From NCBI RefSeq assembly GCF_965138225.1, contig NZ_CBCSAX010000022.1: a DNA stretch of 22,590 bases; one strand, 5' to 3'. Under the pieces are notes generated by a model, which was not told where the DNA came from, did not search any database, and worked only from the letters and a program-made list of their open reading frames with translations. A program made the translations under genes and the position numbers. The DNA is from Helicobacter_D ganmani. GTDB lineage: Bacteria; Campylobacterota; Campylobacteria; Campylobacterales; Helicobacteraceae. Below, one piece after another: positions 6,195 through 13,887 of the stretch. Position 1 is the first letter of the stretch. Each line of letters opens with the position of its first letter.

Positions 6195-7004
6195 ATGAAA
6201 GTAGAGCTCTTAGAGCCATACATTCAAATCAGCATCGAAAAAGAATCGCAATTTTTAAAACGTGCGGTGGATTTTGCTTATAAGCATTTTTCCAAAGCCT
6301 ATCGTCTTTCAAGCTCTGTGCTAATCTTAGACGATGGCGAACGTTACAAAAAAGACTATTTTTTGAATTGGGCATACCATGTCGCAATGCAAGAGGAAGC
6401 CAAAAAAGACAGCGAGGATTTCCAAACAATTATTGATAGCAGTTATTTGCCTATTCGTATTAAAATGATTGAAAATCTGGCGGTATTGGAACATATTATT
6501 GTGTCTTTGCAGATTATTCAAAGCTCTTTTGGTAATTCGCAAGTATGCTTGAAACTCAATCGTCCAAGTCGTCTTGCAAGAAGATATTTGAGTTCTTTAT
6601 TTCAAGAATTTGTGCTAAGCTATACAAGACAGGAGATTTTCTTGGATTCTAGTAGCCCTTATTTTTGGGAGAAGCTCATCGGCGCACTTTCAATCAAAGT
6701 GATTCATAATATTGTGTTGGATTTTGATTACGAAACTTTTAAAACGCACAATACTTTTGAATGCTTTGAGGAATATTTAACCAAAGAGGAAAAAATCCTT
6801 AAAAAAAGCTATAAGATTCTAGGTTGTGGCTATAATGATGATTTTGAATGTGTAAAAAATCGTTATATTGAACTTGCTAAAATCTATCACCCAGACAATG
6901 TTTATGGGCAAGATAAAAAAATTATTGATGGCTATGCGGAAAAATTCCGCTTAATTAACGAAGCGTATGAAAATATTAAATCCAATTTCAAACGCGTAGC
7001 ATAA
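6195..7004 (+). CDS. J-domain co-chaperone with C-terminal J domain
   Basis: The last 65 or so residues form a J domain: a helix with YRYIELAKIYHPD-like spacing, the diagnostic HPD at 232-234, then a helix ending RLINEAYENIK. HPD stimulates the ATPase of DnaK-type Hsp70, so this should be a DnaK partner. The first ~195 residues are a helical, non-membrane region that I do not recognise; DjlA-type proteins also carry a C-terminal J domain after an unrelated N-terminal part. No Gly/Phe or zinc-finger regions are present, so it is not DnaJ itself. I chose ATG 6195 because AAGGGA (6184-6189) lies 5 bases before it. The in-frame ATG at 6156 would add 13 residues but has no ribosome site. The next gene's ribosome site overlaps its stop codon. 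Confidence 0.75.
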   Translation: MKVELLEPYIQISIEKESQFLKRAVDFAYKHFSKAYRLSSSVLILDDGERYKKDYFLNWAYHVAMQEEAKKDSEDFQTIIDSSYLPIRIKMIENLAVLEHIIVSLQIIQSSFGNSQVCLKLNRPSRLARRYLSSLFQEFVLSYTRQEIFLDSSSPYFWEKLIGALSIKVIHNIVLDFDYETFKTHNTFECFEEYLTKEEKILKKSYKILGCGYNDDFECVKNRYIELAKIYHPDNVYGQDKKIIDGYAEKFRLINEAYENIKSNFKRVA

Positions 7005-7013
7005 GGAGTGAAA

Positions 7014-7892
7014 ATGTCTAATGCAACACAAAAAGAACCTAATTCAAATGAAGACGTATTTTCTACCACGATTCCAGACAATATTTTTGATAGTTTTGAG
7101 GAATTTAAAGGCGAGCCACAAGAGAAACAATCGGCAAAGCCAAAGGAGAAAGCATATGTGGAATATTCTTTAGAGGATTCCCAAGAAGATTCTAATAAAG
7201 GACGTTTTTTGGCGTATTTGTTTTTGCTTATCGTGCTAGTTGGGCTGATTTTTGGTGGAGGATATTATTTTCTTACACAACCTAGTGGAGAAGCTTTACT
7301 AAGCAAAGCACAAGAAATATTGGGATTCCAAACACAACCTAATTTGCAAAATGGAATCGTAGAATCACAAAGGGAAGCCATAAGTGAGTTTGCTAAAGAG
7401 GAGGAGATTAAACGCCTACAAGAAGCACTTTATCAAAAAGAAAAAGAGCTTGCAACGCTTTCGCAGTCTGTAGATAGCTTGAGTTTATCTGTCAAAGAAA
7501 TGCAAAACGCAAATAGTGCAAACTCCAATACAATGGCTAGGTTGCGCTACACAATTAAGCCTAAAAAACAAATCATTACCGAATGTTTTTCTATGGGAGT
7601 TGGAACTTGGGAGATTCCACAAAGTTGCTTGCTCTCCATTGCGACAAAAGTAGATAAAGAATTGCAAGCAGATAAGCGTGTTGTTGCCTTTGAAGTGCAA
7701 GGAATCGTAGATACGAATCCTTATCGTGGATTGTCGCCAGAGCTTAAGCAAGAGGGGCTTGCAAGCTTCCGCGCGTGGAACGCAATTCGTGCAATTAATG
7801 CCAAAATCCCTAATGCAACAGTGTTTGAGGGTCCAAGCTTGCAGTTAGAAAATAAACGCGGATACAGCATTAAAGCTTATTTTGTTGAATAA
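7014..7892 (+). CDS. Single-pass membrane protein with coiled coil and periplasmic domain
   Basis: The product of about 292 residues has an acidic cytoplasmic N-terminus (1-64), one strong membrane helix (about 65-87), a coiled coil (about 120-160, IKRLQEALYQKEKELATL) and a C-terminal domain (170-292) that should be periplasmic. That domain contains FEVQGIVDTNPY, then LSPELKQEGLASFRAWNAIRAI and KRGYSIKAYF. This order loosely resembles OmpA/MotB peptidoglycan-binding domains (a G-x-x-D strand, then an L-S...R-A helix), but the usual residues are degenerate, so I only suggest it. AAGGAG (7003-7008) overlaps the upstream stop and sets ATG 7014 over the in-frame GTG 7008. The NAD kinase ATG follows its stop by 1 base. 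Function unknown. Confidence 0.65.
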   Translation: MSNATQKEPNSNEDVFSTTIPDNIFDSFEEFKGEPQEKQSAKPKEKAYVEYSLEDSQEDSNKGRFLAYLFLLIVLVGLIFGGGYYFLTQPSGEALLSKAQEILGFQTQPNLQNGIVESQREAISEFAKEEEIKRLQEALYQKEKELATLSQSVDSLSLSVKEMQNANSANSNTMARLRYTIKPKKQIITECFSMGVGTWEIPQSCLLSIATKVDKELQADKRVVAFEVQGIVDTNPYRGLSPELKQEGLASFRAWNAIRAINAKIPNATVFEGPSLQLENKRGYSIKAYFVE

Positions 7893-7893
7893 A

Positions 7894-8763
7894 ATGAATT
7901 TAAATCCCCCTATTCACACTTTGGGCGTGTTTTTGCGCCCTTCAACTCCGGAATTGAAAGCTTATTTTTTAGAATTCCAAAGTTTGGCTTTGGATTTAGG
8001 TTTTAATGTTATTTTGGATTCTTTAAGTGCGGGAATGATTGGTATGCGTGGGTTGAACTTTGAAGAGCTTTGTATGCAATGCGATGCGTTAATTTCCATT
8101 GGAGGAGACGGCACATTGATTTCAACCGCACGACGTTCTTTCGCATTTGGTAAGCCAATTTTGGGCATTAATATGGGGCATTTGGGATTCCTTACGGATT
8201 TACAAAAAGACGAAGTGGAATCCTTTTTGCCTCATCTTAAAACAGGAAATTACAATATCGCAAATCATATGATGCTAGAGGGAAAAATACAAAACAATCA
8301 AAAGAATAATGCGAGTTTTTTTGCCTTGAATGATATTATTCTTACGCGTTTAGACGAGGCTTCTATGATTTATTTAAAAGCATATATTGATGGAGAATAT
8401 TTTAATGCGTATTATGGCGATGGATTGATTATCGCTACACCTACGGGTTCTACGGCGTATAATATTAGCGCAGGCGGTGCGGTGGTTTATCCCTTTTCTC
8501 GTAATTTGCTTTTAACTCCCATTTGTGCGCATTCTTTGACACAGCGTCCGCTGATTTTACCAAGTAGTTTTGAGATTCAAGTAGAGCTTGGTGAGCAAGG
8601 ACGTTGCAATGCAGTAATTGATGGACAAGAGAGCAAGCCCTTGAAGTTTGGTGAGAAAATCGCAATTCGCGTTCAAGACAATGGCGTGAAACTGATTCAT
8701 AATGCACATTGGGATTATTTTAAAATCTTGAAAGAAAAATTCCATTGGGGAGATTTTGAATAA
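7894..8763 (+). CDS. nadK: NAD kinase
   Basis: This 289-residue cytoplasmic enzyme phosphorylates NAD to NADP using ATP or polyphosphate. The family motifs are clear: GGDG at 70-73 (IGGDGTL, nucleotide binding and catalysis), NDI at 146-148, and PTGSTAY at 183-189 with ISAGGAVVYP following. Length agrees with H. pylori-type NadK. ATG 7894 is chosen; an in-frame TTG at 7882 lies inside the previous gene. No strong ribosome site is seen, so translation probably depends on coupling to the upstream gene, whose stop ends one base before this ATG. The stop overlaps the recN ATG by one base. From memory, H. pylori has the same order nadK-recN-NFACT (HP1394-HP1392). Confidence 0.93.
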   Translation: MNLNPPIHTLGVFLRPSTPELKAYFLEFQSLALDLGFNVILDSLSAGMIGMRGLNFEELCMQCDALISIGGDGTLISTARRSFAFGKPILGINMGHLGFLTDLQKDEVESFLPHLKTGNYNIANHMMLEGKIQNNQKNNASFFALNDIILTRLDEASMIYLKAYIDGEYFNAYYGDGLIIATPTGSTAYNISAGGAVVYPFSRNLLLTPICAHSLTQRPLILPSSFEIQVELGEQGRCNAVIDGQESKPLKFGEKIAIRVQDNGVKLIHNAHWDYFKILKEKFHWGDFE

Positions 8764-10331
8764 TGCAAAAGTTGCTCCTTCATCAAATCACCATTAAAGA
8801 TTCCCCAATTTTTAAACAAATAACTTTTTCCCCTAGTGCGCATTTTAATGTTTTTAGCGGGGCAAGTGGAGCAGGGAAATCCGTGCTTATGGAATCTATC
8901 CTTGCTCTTTTTGGTTTGCGTGAATGCAATGCGCAAGTTTTAGAAGCAACTTTGGAATTACAAGGATTTGGAGAGGAGTTTAAGGGGCTTTTTGATGAGG
9001 GAGAGATGATTTTGACTTTGACCAAAAAAGACAAGATTCGCTTTTTTTTGAATGCGCAAAATGTCCCTAAAAAGAAAGTTCAAGCACTTTTTGCCCCCTT
9101 TTTGAAGCATTTAAGCACTAAAGCGGACGATGTGATAGGTGTAGAAAATTTATTTTTGATTTTTGATTCTTTTTGTTCCTCTAAGGATTCTAAATACAAG
9201 GTTTTATTGCAGGCTTATAGGGATTCTTTTGCGCAATTTTTAGATGCAAAGGCTGCGCTTAAAAAACTGCAAGAGGAAGCATTAAAGGTTGCAGAGCTTA
9301 AGGAATTTGTGCGCTTTGAGATTCAAAAGTTAGAATCCCTTAATCCAAAAAAGGGGGAATATGAGGAGCTTTTGGAGCTCAAAAAAGAGATTTCAAAGAA
9401 AGAAAAAATCAATGAAAGTCTGCAAGGAGTGCAAGAGTTTTTAAGTCATCGCTCCAAAGTTTCCCATTTTCTAAACTTGCTTGGAAGTGAAAATGATACG
9501 ATTTTGAATGCCTTAAACGAGTTAGAGGCATTGTGTGAGCAAGAAAGTGAGAGATTGGGGGAGTTAGAGAATATTAATCCTGAAGAGATTTTGAATCGTT
9601 TGGAATCTCTAAGTGCGCTAAAGCATAGATATGGAGGTGTAGAGGAGGCATTGGAATACTTGGAATCTAAAAAGAAAGAATTAGAAAAATATGAAAATTT
9701 GGATTCTATTTTAAAAGATTCTACTTTGCAATTTGAATCTGCTAAAAAAAGTTTGGTAGAAAGCGCGAATGCTTTGAAAAAGCTACGAGAAAAATATCTT
9801 TCTAGCTTTAAAGAAACTTTAAGTAATGCGTTAGAATCCCTTAAAATGCCTAAGGCAGAAGTTGCTTTACATCCTATTGAAGAGGTGGAATCCTATCAGC
9901 CTTTTGGCAATCAAATCTTGGAGATTTCCCTAAATACTGTGCTTAAAAATCTTAGTGCAGGGGAGTTTAACCGATTTCGTCTTGCACTTTTGCTTACACA
10001 AAGCGTGCAAGAAAAAAATCAAGCCATTATTATTTTAGATGAGGTAGATGCGAATTTAAGTGGCGAGGAATCCCAAGGGGTCGCAGAAGCTCTTAAGACA
10101 CTCTCTGAAAATTATCAAATCTTTGCGATTTCTCATCAATCCCATATGCCAAGTTTAGCTGATACACATTTTTTGGTTCAAAAAGGTGCGCAAGGTTCAA
10201 AAATCATTCCTTTGGACAAAGAGGGCAGAATCCGCGAGATTGCGCGTATGATTAGTGGTAATGAAATCACAAAAGAGGCGTTGGATTTTGCTATGAAATG
10301 TATTGAGGGAAATCAATACAAAAAATCTTAA
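8763..10331 (+). CDS. recN: DNA repair ATPase RecN
   Basis: This 522-residue SMC-like ATPase acts in recombinational repair of double-strand breaks. It has Walker A GASGAGKS at 33-40, a coiled-coil arm (about 150-370, rich in Glu/Lys/Leu heptads), the ABC-type signature LSAGE at 397-401 and Walker B ending DEVD at 426-429, followed by the H-loop in ISHQSHMPSLAD. It is slightly shorter than E. coli RecN (about 550), as in other epsilonproteobacteria. The ATG shares one base with the nadK stop (TAATG), so translation is coupled. No LexA-type box is visible upstream, and this gene sits within a run of genes rather than behind its own promoter. Confidence 0.92.
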   Translation: MQKLLLHQITIKDSPIFKQITFSPSAHFNVFSGASGAGKSVLMESILALFGLRECNAQVLEATLELQGFGEEFKGLFDEGEMILTLTKKDKIRFFLNAQNVPKKKVQALFAPFLKHLSTKADDVIGVENLFLIFDSFCSSKDSKYKVLLQAYRDSFAQFLDAKAALKKLQEEALKVAELKEFVRFEIQKLESLNPKKGEYEELLELKKEISKKEKINESLQGVQEFLSHRSKVSHFLNLLGSENDTILNALNELEALCEQESERLGELENINPEEILNRLESLSALKHRYGGVEEALEYLESKKKELEKYENLDSILKDSTLQFESAKKSLVESANALKKLREKYLSSFKETLSNALESLKMPKAEVALHPIEEVESYQPFGNQILEISLNTVLKNLSAGEFNRFRLALLLTQSVQEKNQAIIILDEVDANLSGEESQGVAEALKTLSENYQIFAISHQSHMPSLADTHFLVQKGAQGSKIIPLDKEGRIREIARMISGNEITKEALDFAMKCIEGNQYKKS

Positions 10332-10340
10332 GATTCCAAT

Positions 10341-11672
10341 ATGAATCTCTTAACATTGCGAAAATTTGCGCATTATTTAAAGCAAACGCCACCCCTTAAG
10401 CTGCGCTCTATTTATAGAATCGCGGACAATTTGTTTAAAATTGACATCAATGGCGATTTGTTTTTTGTGGATTTAAGTAAGGGCAAAAGCACGATTTTTA
10501 TCACGCAAGAAACGCTCCTTTGCTCTAAAGTTTATCAAGCTCCTTTTGATAAAAGCTTGCAAAAATATTGCTTTAATTCTTGGATTGTAGATGCAAAGGT
10601 AGATGGTAATAATCGTATTTTGCAACTTGTCTTGGAAACCAAAAACAGCTATAAAACTTCCCAAGTCGTTTTGCAGGCTGAATTTACGGGTAAAAATACG
10701 AATCTGATTTTGCTAGATTCCAAAAATATTGTGTTAGATGCCCTGCGACATCTTACCAAAGAGCAGTCTTTTCGTGAAGTAAGAATTACAAAACCTCTTT
10801 TGCTGCTACCACAGCCTACAAATACGCCAATGCTGAAAGAAGAGGGAGAGTTGTTTGCCACACTTGAAAACAACTTTAAGATTCTAAAGGCAAAAGATTT
10901 GCAGGCAAAGATTGCCAAGTCTAGTGCGCACCTTTCCCAAAAAATAGCCCAATTACAATACCATTTGGAATCCTTAGAGGATAAAAATGCCCTAGAAAAC
11001 AATGCAAAAAAAGAAGCGGATTTGGGGCAATTGATTTTGCGGAATCTTTATTTGTATCCAGATTTTAAGGGGCGCGAAATCTGCCTAGAAAATGAGAAAA
11101 TTACCTTGCCTCCGCAAGCGCATTCCTTAAGCCATACAGCGCAAATTTTCTTTGAAAACTCCAAAAAACTTGCCAAAAAAGCTAAAAATATTCATCTGCA
11201 AGCACGTAATTTAGAGGAAAAACTCTTTTTTTATCAAAAACTGCTTCAAATGATACAAAATGTAACAAATTTGAATGATTTGCAAATTTTGGATTCTAAT
11301 TTGCAAAAGAAATCTAACATAAAAGAAGCAAAACAGAAACAAAAATTCTTTGAAAGTTTTTTCATAGAGGGTATTAAAGTCTCTATTGGCAAAAATGAAA
11401 AAGAAAATATTGCATTGCTGAAAGCCGCCAAAGCAGAGGATATTTGGTTGCATATTCGTGGAATCCCAAGCTCGCATTGTATTATTCATTGCGGAAAGGC
11501 TAAAATTTCTGATATAATCTTACGCAAAGCCGCGCAAATTTTAGCAGGATTTACAAGAGATTGTGATGAAAATTACGCAGTGGATTACACTAAGCGTAAA
11601 TTTGTTAAAATCACTTTAGGTGCAAATGTCGTTTATGCCAAAGATCAAACGATTCAGCTTAAAAAGGACTAA
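10341..11672 (+). CDS. NFACT family protein (RqcH/FbpA-like)
   Basis: This 443-residue protein has an NFACT-N domain (1-150, with LDALRHLT near 132-139 carrying the Asp/Arg that matter in RqcH), a coiled-coil region (about 175-335) and an NFACT-R domain (about 345-443). The last contains DIWLHIRGIPSSH at 367-379, close to the family D-x-W-x-H...P-x-S-H pattern. Members bind obstructed 60S/50S-nascent-chain complexes; bacterial RqcH adds alanine tails that mark stalled peptides for degradation. Older annotations call it fibronectin-binding protein. It is shorter than Bacillus RqcH (about 570), mainly in the middle, as in other Helicobacter as I recall. It starts 9 bases after recN without a strong ribosome site. 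Whether it makes Ala tails cannot be read from sequence. Confidence 0.85.
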   Translation: MNLLTLRKFAHYLKQTPPLKLRSIYRIADNLFKIDINGDLFFVDLSKGKSTIFITQETLLCSKVYQAPFDKSLQKYCFNSWIVDAKVDGNNRILQLVLETKNSYKTSQVVLQAEFTGKNTNLILLDSKNIVLDALRHLTKEQSFREVRITKPLLLLPQPTNTPMLKEEGELFATLENNFKILKAKDLQAKIAKSSAHLSQKIAQLQYHLESLEDKNALENNAKKEADLGQLILRNLYLYPDFKGREICLENEKITLPPQAHSLSHTAQIFFENSKKLAKKAKNIHLQARNLEEKLFFYQKLLQMIQNVTNLNDLQILDSNLQKKSNIKEAKQKQKFFESFFIEGIKVSIGKNEKENIALLKAAKAEDIWLHIRGIPSSHCIIHCGKAKISDIILRKAAQILAGFTRDCDENYAVDYTKRKFVKITLGANVVYAKDQTIQLKKD

Positions 11673-11674
11673 TT

Positions 11675-12001
11675 ATGGCAGTTTCTCCTATTGGCAATAT
11701 CACTCATATTCATCAAAATGCCCAAGTGGGTTCTGTGCAACATGCAAATTCTCAAGTCAAACTTGACTTTCAGGCAATGGTAAATTTACAGGAAATGCAA
11801 GATAAACAAGACGAGATTCAAGAAGTGCGCCCCGCTGAAGAAGTGCTTGAAACAAACGATGAACGTGAGGGAAATGGTAAAGAACCAGAGCAAGAAAAGG
11901 AAAAAAAGCAAGAAGAGGAATCGCAAGATACGCAAGAATCACAAGATTCTATACAGACAAAAGAAGATGGCACGATTGTGCATTTGAATATTTCTGTGTA
12001 A
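11675..12001 (+). CDS. Small acidic protein of unknown function
   Basis: This 108-residue protein begins MAVSPIGNITHIHQN, a well-ordered stretch, then becomes strongly acidic and low-complexity (about 45-97, runs of Glu, Gln, Lys, Asp and repeated Q-D/E-S units). It ends with a short hydrophobic strand-like VHLNISV. AAGGA within the last codons of the NFACT gene is the ribosome site, and the ATG follows that gene's stop by 2 bases, so it is the last gene of this run. The conserved-looking ends with a disordered middle suggest a linker or adaptor. I do not recognise the family and assign no function. Confidence 0.6.
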   Translation: MAVSPIGNITHIHQNAQVGSVQHANSQVKLDFQAMVNLQEMQDKQDEIQEVRPAEEVLETNDEREGNGKEPEQEKEKKQEEESQDTQESQDSIQTKEDGTIVHLNISV

Positions 12002-12111
12002 AACCTTATTTGTATTCCCACGTGATTTCTTTTTAAGAATCTCGCAGGATTTTGTTACAATTTGATGTTATGTTATTGTCCAAAAACACAAGAAAGAATC
12101 TTAAAAATAAT

Positions 12112-12117
12112 TACAAT
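12112..12117 (+). promoter_or_regulatory. Possible -10 box of the MATE gene
   Basis: TACAAT at 12112-12117 predicts a start near 12124 and a leader of about 32 bases ending in a good ribosome site (AAGGA, 12146-12150). A second TACAAT lies at 12056-12061. The 154-bp gap between the acidic-protein gene and this gene holds nothing else except a weak imperfect hairpin at about 12024-12042. Confidence 0.3.
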
Positions 12118-12155
12118 TTAATTGATTTGTTAGTTAAGAAGCAAAAAGGAAGAAA

Positions 12156-13496
12156 ATGCGCGATAAAATACGATTTTATTCCAAAGAGCGTAGCCATAGA
12201 ATCCTAAATATCGCAATTCCCTCTGGTTTAAATTCGCTTTTGGATATTATTAATCTTTCCATAGACTTGCTAATGATTGGCACATTTGGAGCAAGTGCGA
12301 TTGTTGCTGTGGGAGTGAGCTTAAACTTCATTATGTTGCTTTTTGCCTTTAGCACGATTATTTTTGTCGGAAATAGTGCTTTGGTTTCACGATTTTTGGG
12401 AGCAAACGACAAAAAGGCTGCTAATGAAGTAGTAATGAGCTTGAGTTTCGCCGCTTTTGTCTTTTCTCTGCCTTTAATGCTGTCTGCGTTTTGGGGCTTT
12501 GAATTTTTCTTTGCTTGGATTGGGATAGAATCCCAAGCACACGAAATCGGAAGTAGTTATTTAAGTGTCGTGCTTTTTAGTGTGCCTTTATTGTTGATAA
12601 AGCAAGTAAGCATTTCTGCATTTTCAGCAGCTGGAGCAACGAAGCTACCTTTTTATATTAAAATTGTCATTACACTTTTAAATCCCATTGTAAAATATAC
12701 TTTGATTTTTGGATTCCTTTTTGTGCCTGCATTGGGTGTTGTGGGTGCAGCAATTGGAACTTTGGTGGTTAATTTTTTAGAAACCTCCGCTTTGTTTTCT
12801 TGCCTTTTATTTTACAAAAATAGCCCCATTTCGCTTAAAGGTAGAATCAATTTTGATTATATTAAACGCGCTTTTATTGTTGGAATCCCTAGCGGTTGTG
12901 AGCGTCTTTTTACGCTTTTTGCAATCATCGTGATGACGAAATTTGTCGCGTTTTATGGGACTTACGATTTAGCAGGCTATCAAATCGCTACGAGAATTGA
13001 AGGATTTGCTTTTATGCCCGGATTTGGTTTTATGATTGCTGCAATGGCACTTATGGGGCAGAATCTTGGAGCAAAAAAACCATTAGAAGCAAAATACTCC
13101 ACCCTCAATACTCTACTGCTTGGCGGAATCTTTATGGGGATTGTGGGGTTTTTTATGAGTGTTTTTGCTCCCTTTTGGTCTAGTTTTTTTAGTGAGGATT
13201 CCGCTACGATTCTCGCAAGCGTCCATTATCTTGTGCCTATTGGAATCTCACAAATTGCTTTTGCGTTTATTTGTATTCTTGATGGTGCATTGCGTGGAGC
13301 GGGCATTACAAAAATCACGCTTGTGATTAATAGCATAATGATTTGGGGCTTGCGCGTTGTGCCTTGTTATTTTATTGCTACAAGAGGTTATCCCGCAATT
13401 TATATTTATCTTTGCATTTGTTTGGAAACTTTCTTGCGTGCGTTTGTGTATTGGAAAATTTTTCAAAGTGGTATTTGGAAAAACCAAAAAGTCTAA
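12156..13496 (+). CDS. MATE family multidrug efflux transporter
   Basis: This 446-residue protein has about 12 membrane helices in two similar halves, as expected for MATE (DinF/NorM-type) antiporters that use Na+ or H+ to export cationic drugs or metabolites. Typical MATE stretches are seen: ILNIAIPSGLNSLLDIINLSIDLLMIG near the N-terminus with the following GASAIVAVGVS, and in the second half IPSGCERLFTLFAIIVMTKFVAFYG followed by IATRIEGFAFMPGFGF. AAGGA at 12146-12150 sits 5 bases before the ATG. It stands alone in its own transcription unit and converges on the small minus-strand gene, with stop codons overlapping. The substrate is not predictable. Confidence 0.9.
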   Translation: MRDKIRFYSKERSHRILNIAIPSGLNSLLDIINLSIDLLMIGTFGASAIVAVGVSLNFIMLLFAFSTIIFVGNSALVSRFLGANDKKAANEVVMSLSFAAFVFSLPLMLSAFWGFEFFFAWIGIESQAHEIGSSYLSVVLFSVPLLLIKQVSISAFSAAGATKLPFYIKIVITLLNPIVKYTLIFGFLFVPALGVVGAAIGTLVVNFLETSALFSCLLFYKNSPISLKGRINFDYIKRAFIVGIPSGCERLFTLFAIIVMTKFVAFYGTYDLAGYQIATRIEGFAFMPGFGFMIAAMALMGQNLGAKKPLEAKYSTLNTLLLGGIFMGIVGFFMSVFAPFWSSFFSEDSATILASVHYLVPIGISQIAFAFICILDGALRGAGITKITLVINSIMIWGLRVVPCYFIATRGYPAIYIYLCICLETFLRAFVYWKIFQSGIWKNQKV

Positions 13497-13711
13497 GAAA
13501 ATAATGCAAAAAATAGGCTTAAATTAGAAAAAATGTAGAGCAAGATGATTCCAGAGCAAAGCAAAAAAGCTACTGCAAAGAGAATCTTTTTTTCAAAAGA
13601 AGTGAGTTTTCCTCCACTTTTACTGACTGAAATTGCGGTAATTGCCAAAACTACAATTGATACTAAACATAAAATACCAAGCACAATTGCAAAATTTCCA
13701 ACTGAATTCAA
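13493..13711 (-). CDS. Small two-helix membrane protein
   Basis: With a TTG start at 13711 the product is 72 residues. It has two hydrophobic helices (about residues 7-28 and 43-71) joined by a basic/polar loop (SKSGGKLTSFEKK), so it is a hairpin membrane protein with short ends. I chose TTG because GGAG (13723-13720) lies 8 bases upstream. The upstream in-frame ATGs give a non-hydrophobic extension of up to 44 residues with no ribosome site. TATAAT on the minus strand (13786-13781) offers a promoter. The stop codon (CTA on the plus strand, 13493-13495) overlaps the stop of the MATE gene. Unrecognised; a holin-like or accessory role cannot be told apart from sequence. Confidence 0.6.
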   Translation of the reverse strand: MNSVGNFAIVLGILCLVSIVVLAITAISVSKSGGKLTSFEKKILFAVAFLLCSGIILLYIFSNLSLFFALFS

Positions 13712-13780
13712 TTTTAATTCTCCAAAACAAATTATTTTTAGATTAAACCCAATTCTTTTAAAGCTTAAACATAAATTTAG

Positions 13781-13786
13781 ATTATA
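13781..13786 (-). promoter_or_regulatory. Promoter -10 box of the small membrane protein gene
   Basis: An exact TATAAT on the minus strand lies about 63 bases before the TTG start at 13711, with a predicted start near 13774. The region upstream is AT-rich without a clear -35. It is divergent from the serS promoter about 70 bp away. Confidence 0.4.
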
Positions 13787-13852
13787 CATTATTCTTGCAT
13801 AATTTCGAATGATTTTTATAAATTTTTTAGTGTGTTTTAACAAGCCTTAGTG

Positions 13853-13858
13853 TAGAAT
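13853..13858 (+). promoter_or_regulatory. Probable -10 box of the serS operon
   Basis: TAGAAT at 13853-13858, with TG just upstream and T-rich blocks spaced about ten bases apart before it (13826-13840), fits the Helicobacter promoter pattern. It predicts a start near 13865 and a 22-base leader. This would drive serS and the TPR gene. Confidence 0.4.
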
Positions 13859-13887
13859 CTAGCCATTTAATTTTTTTGGGATTTATT

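Noticed and set aside
10649..11002. 117-codon open frame on the minus strand inside the NFACT gene
   Set aside because: The plus-strand gene has recognisable domains over the same bases; the minus frame has no motif or start signal.
13545..13802. 85-codon plus-strand frame between MATE and serS
   Set aside because: It mirrors the better-supported minus-strand membrane protein, is low-complexity and lacks a ribosome site.
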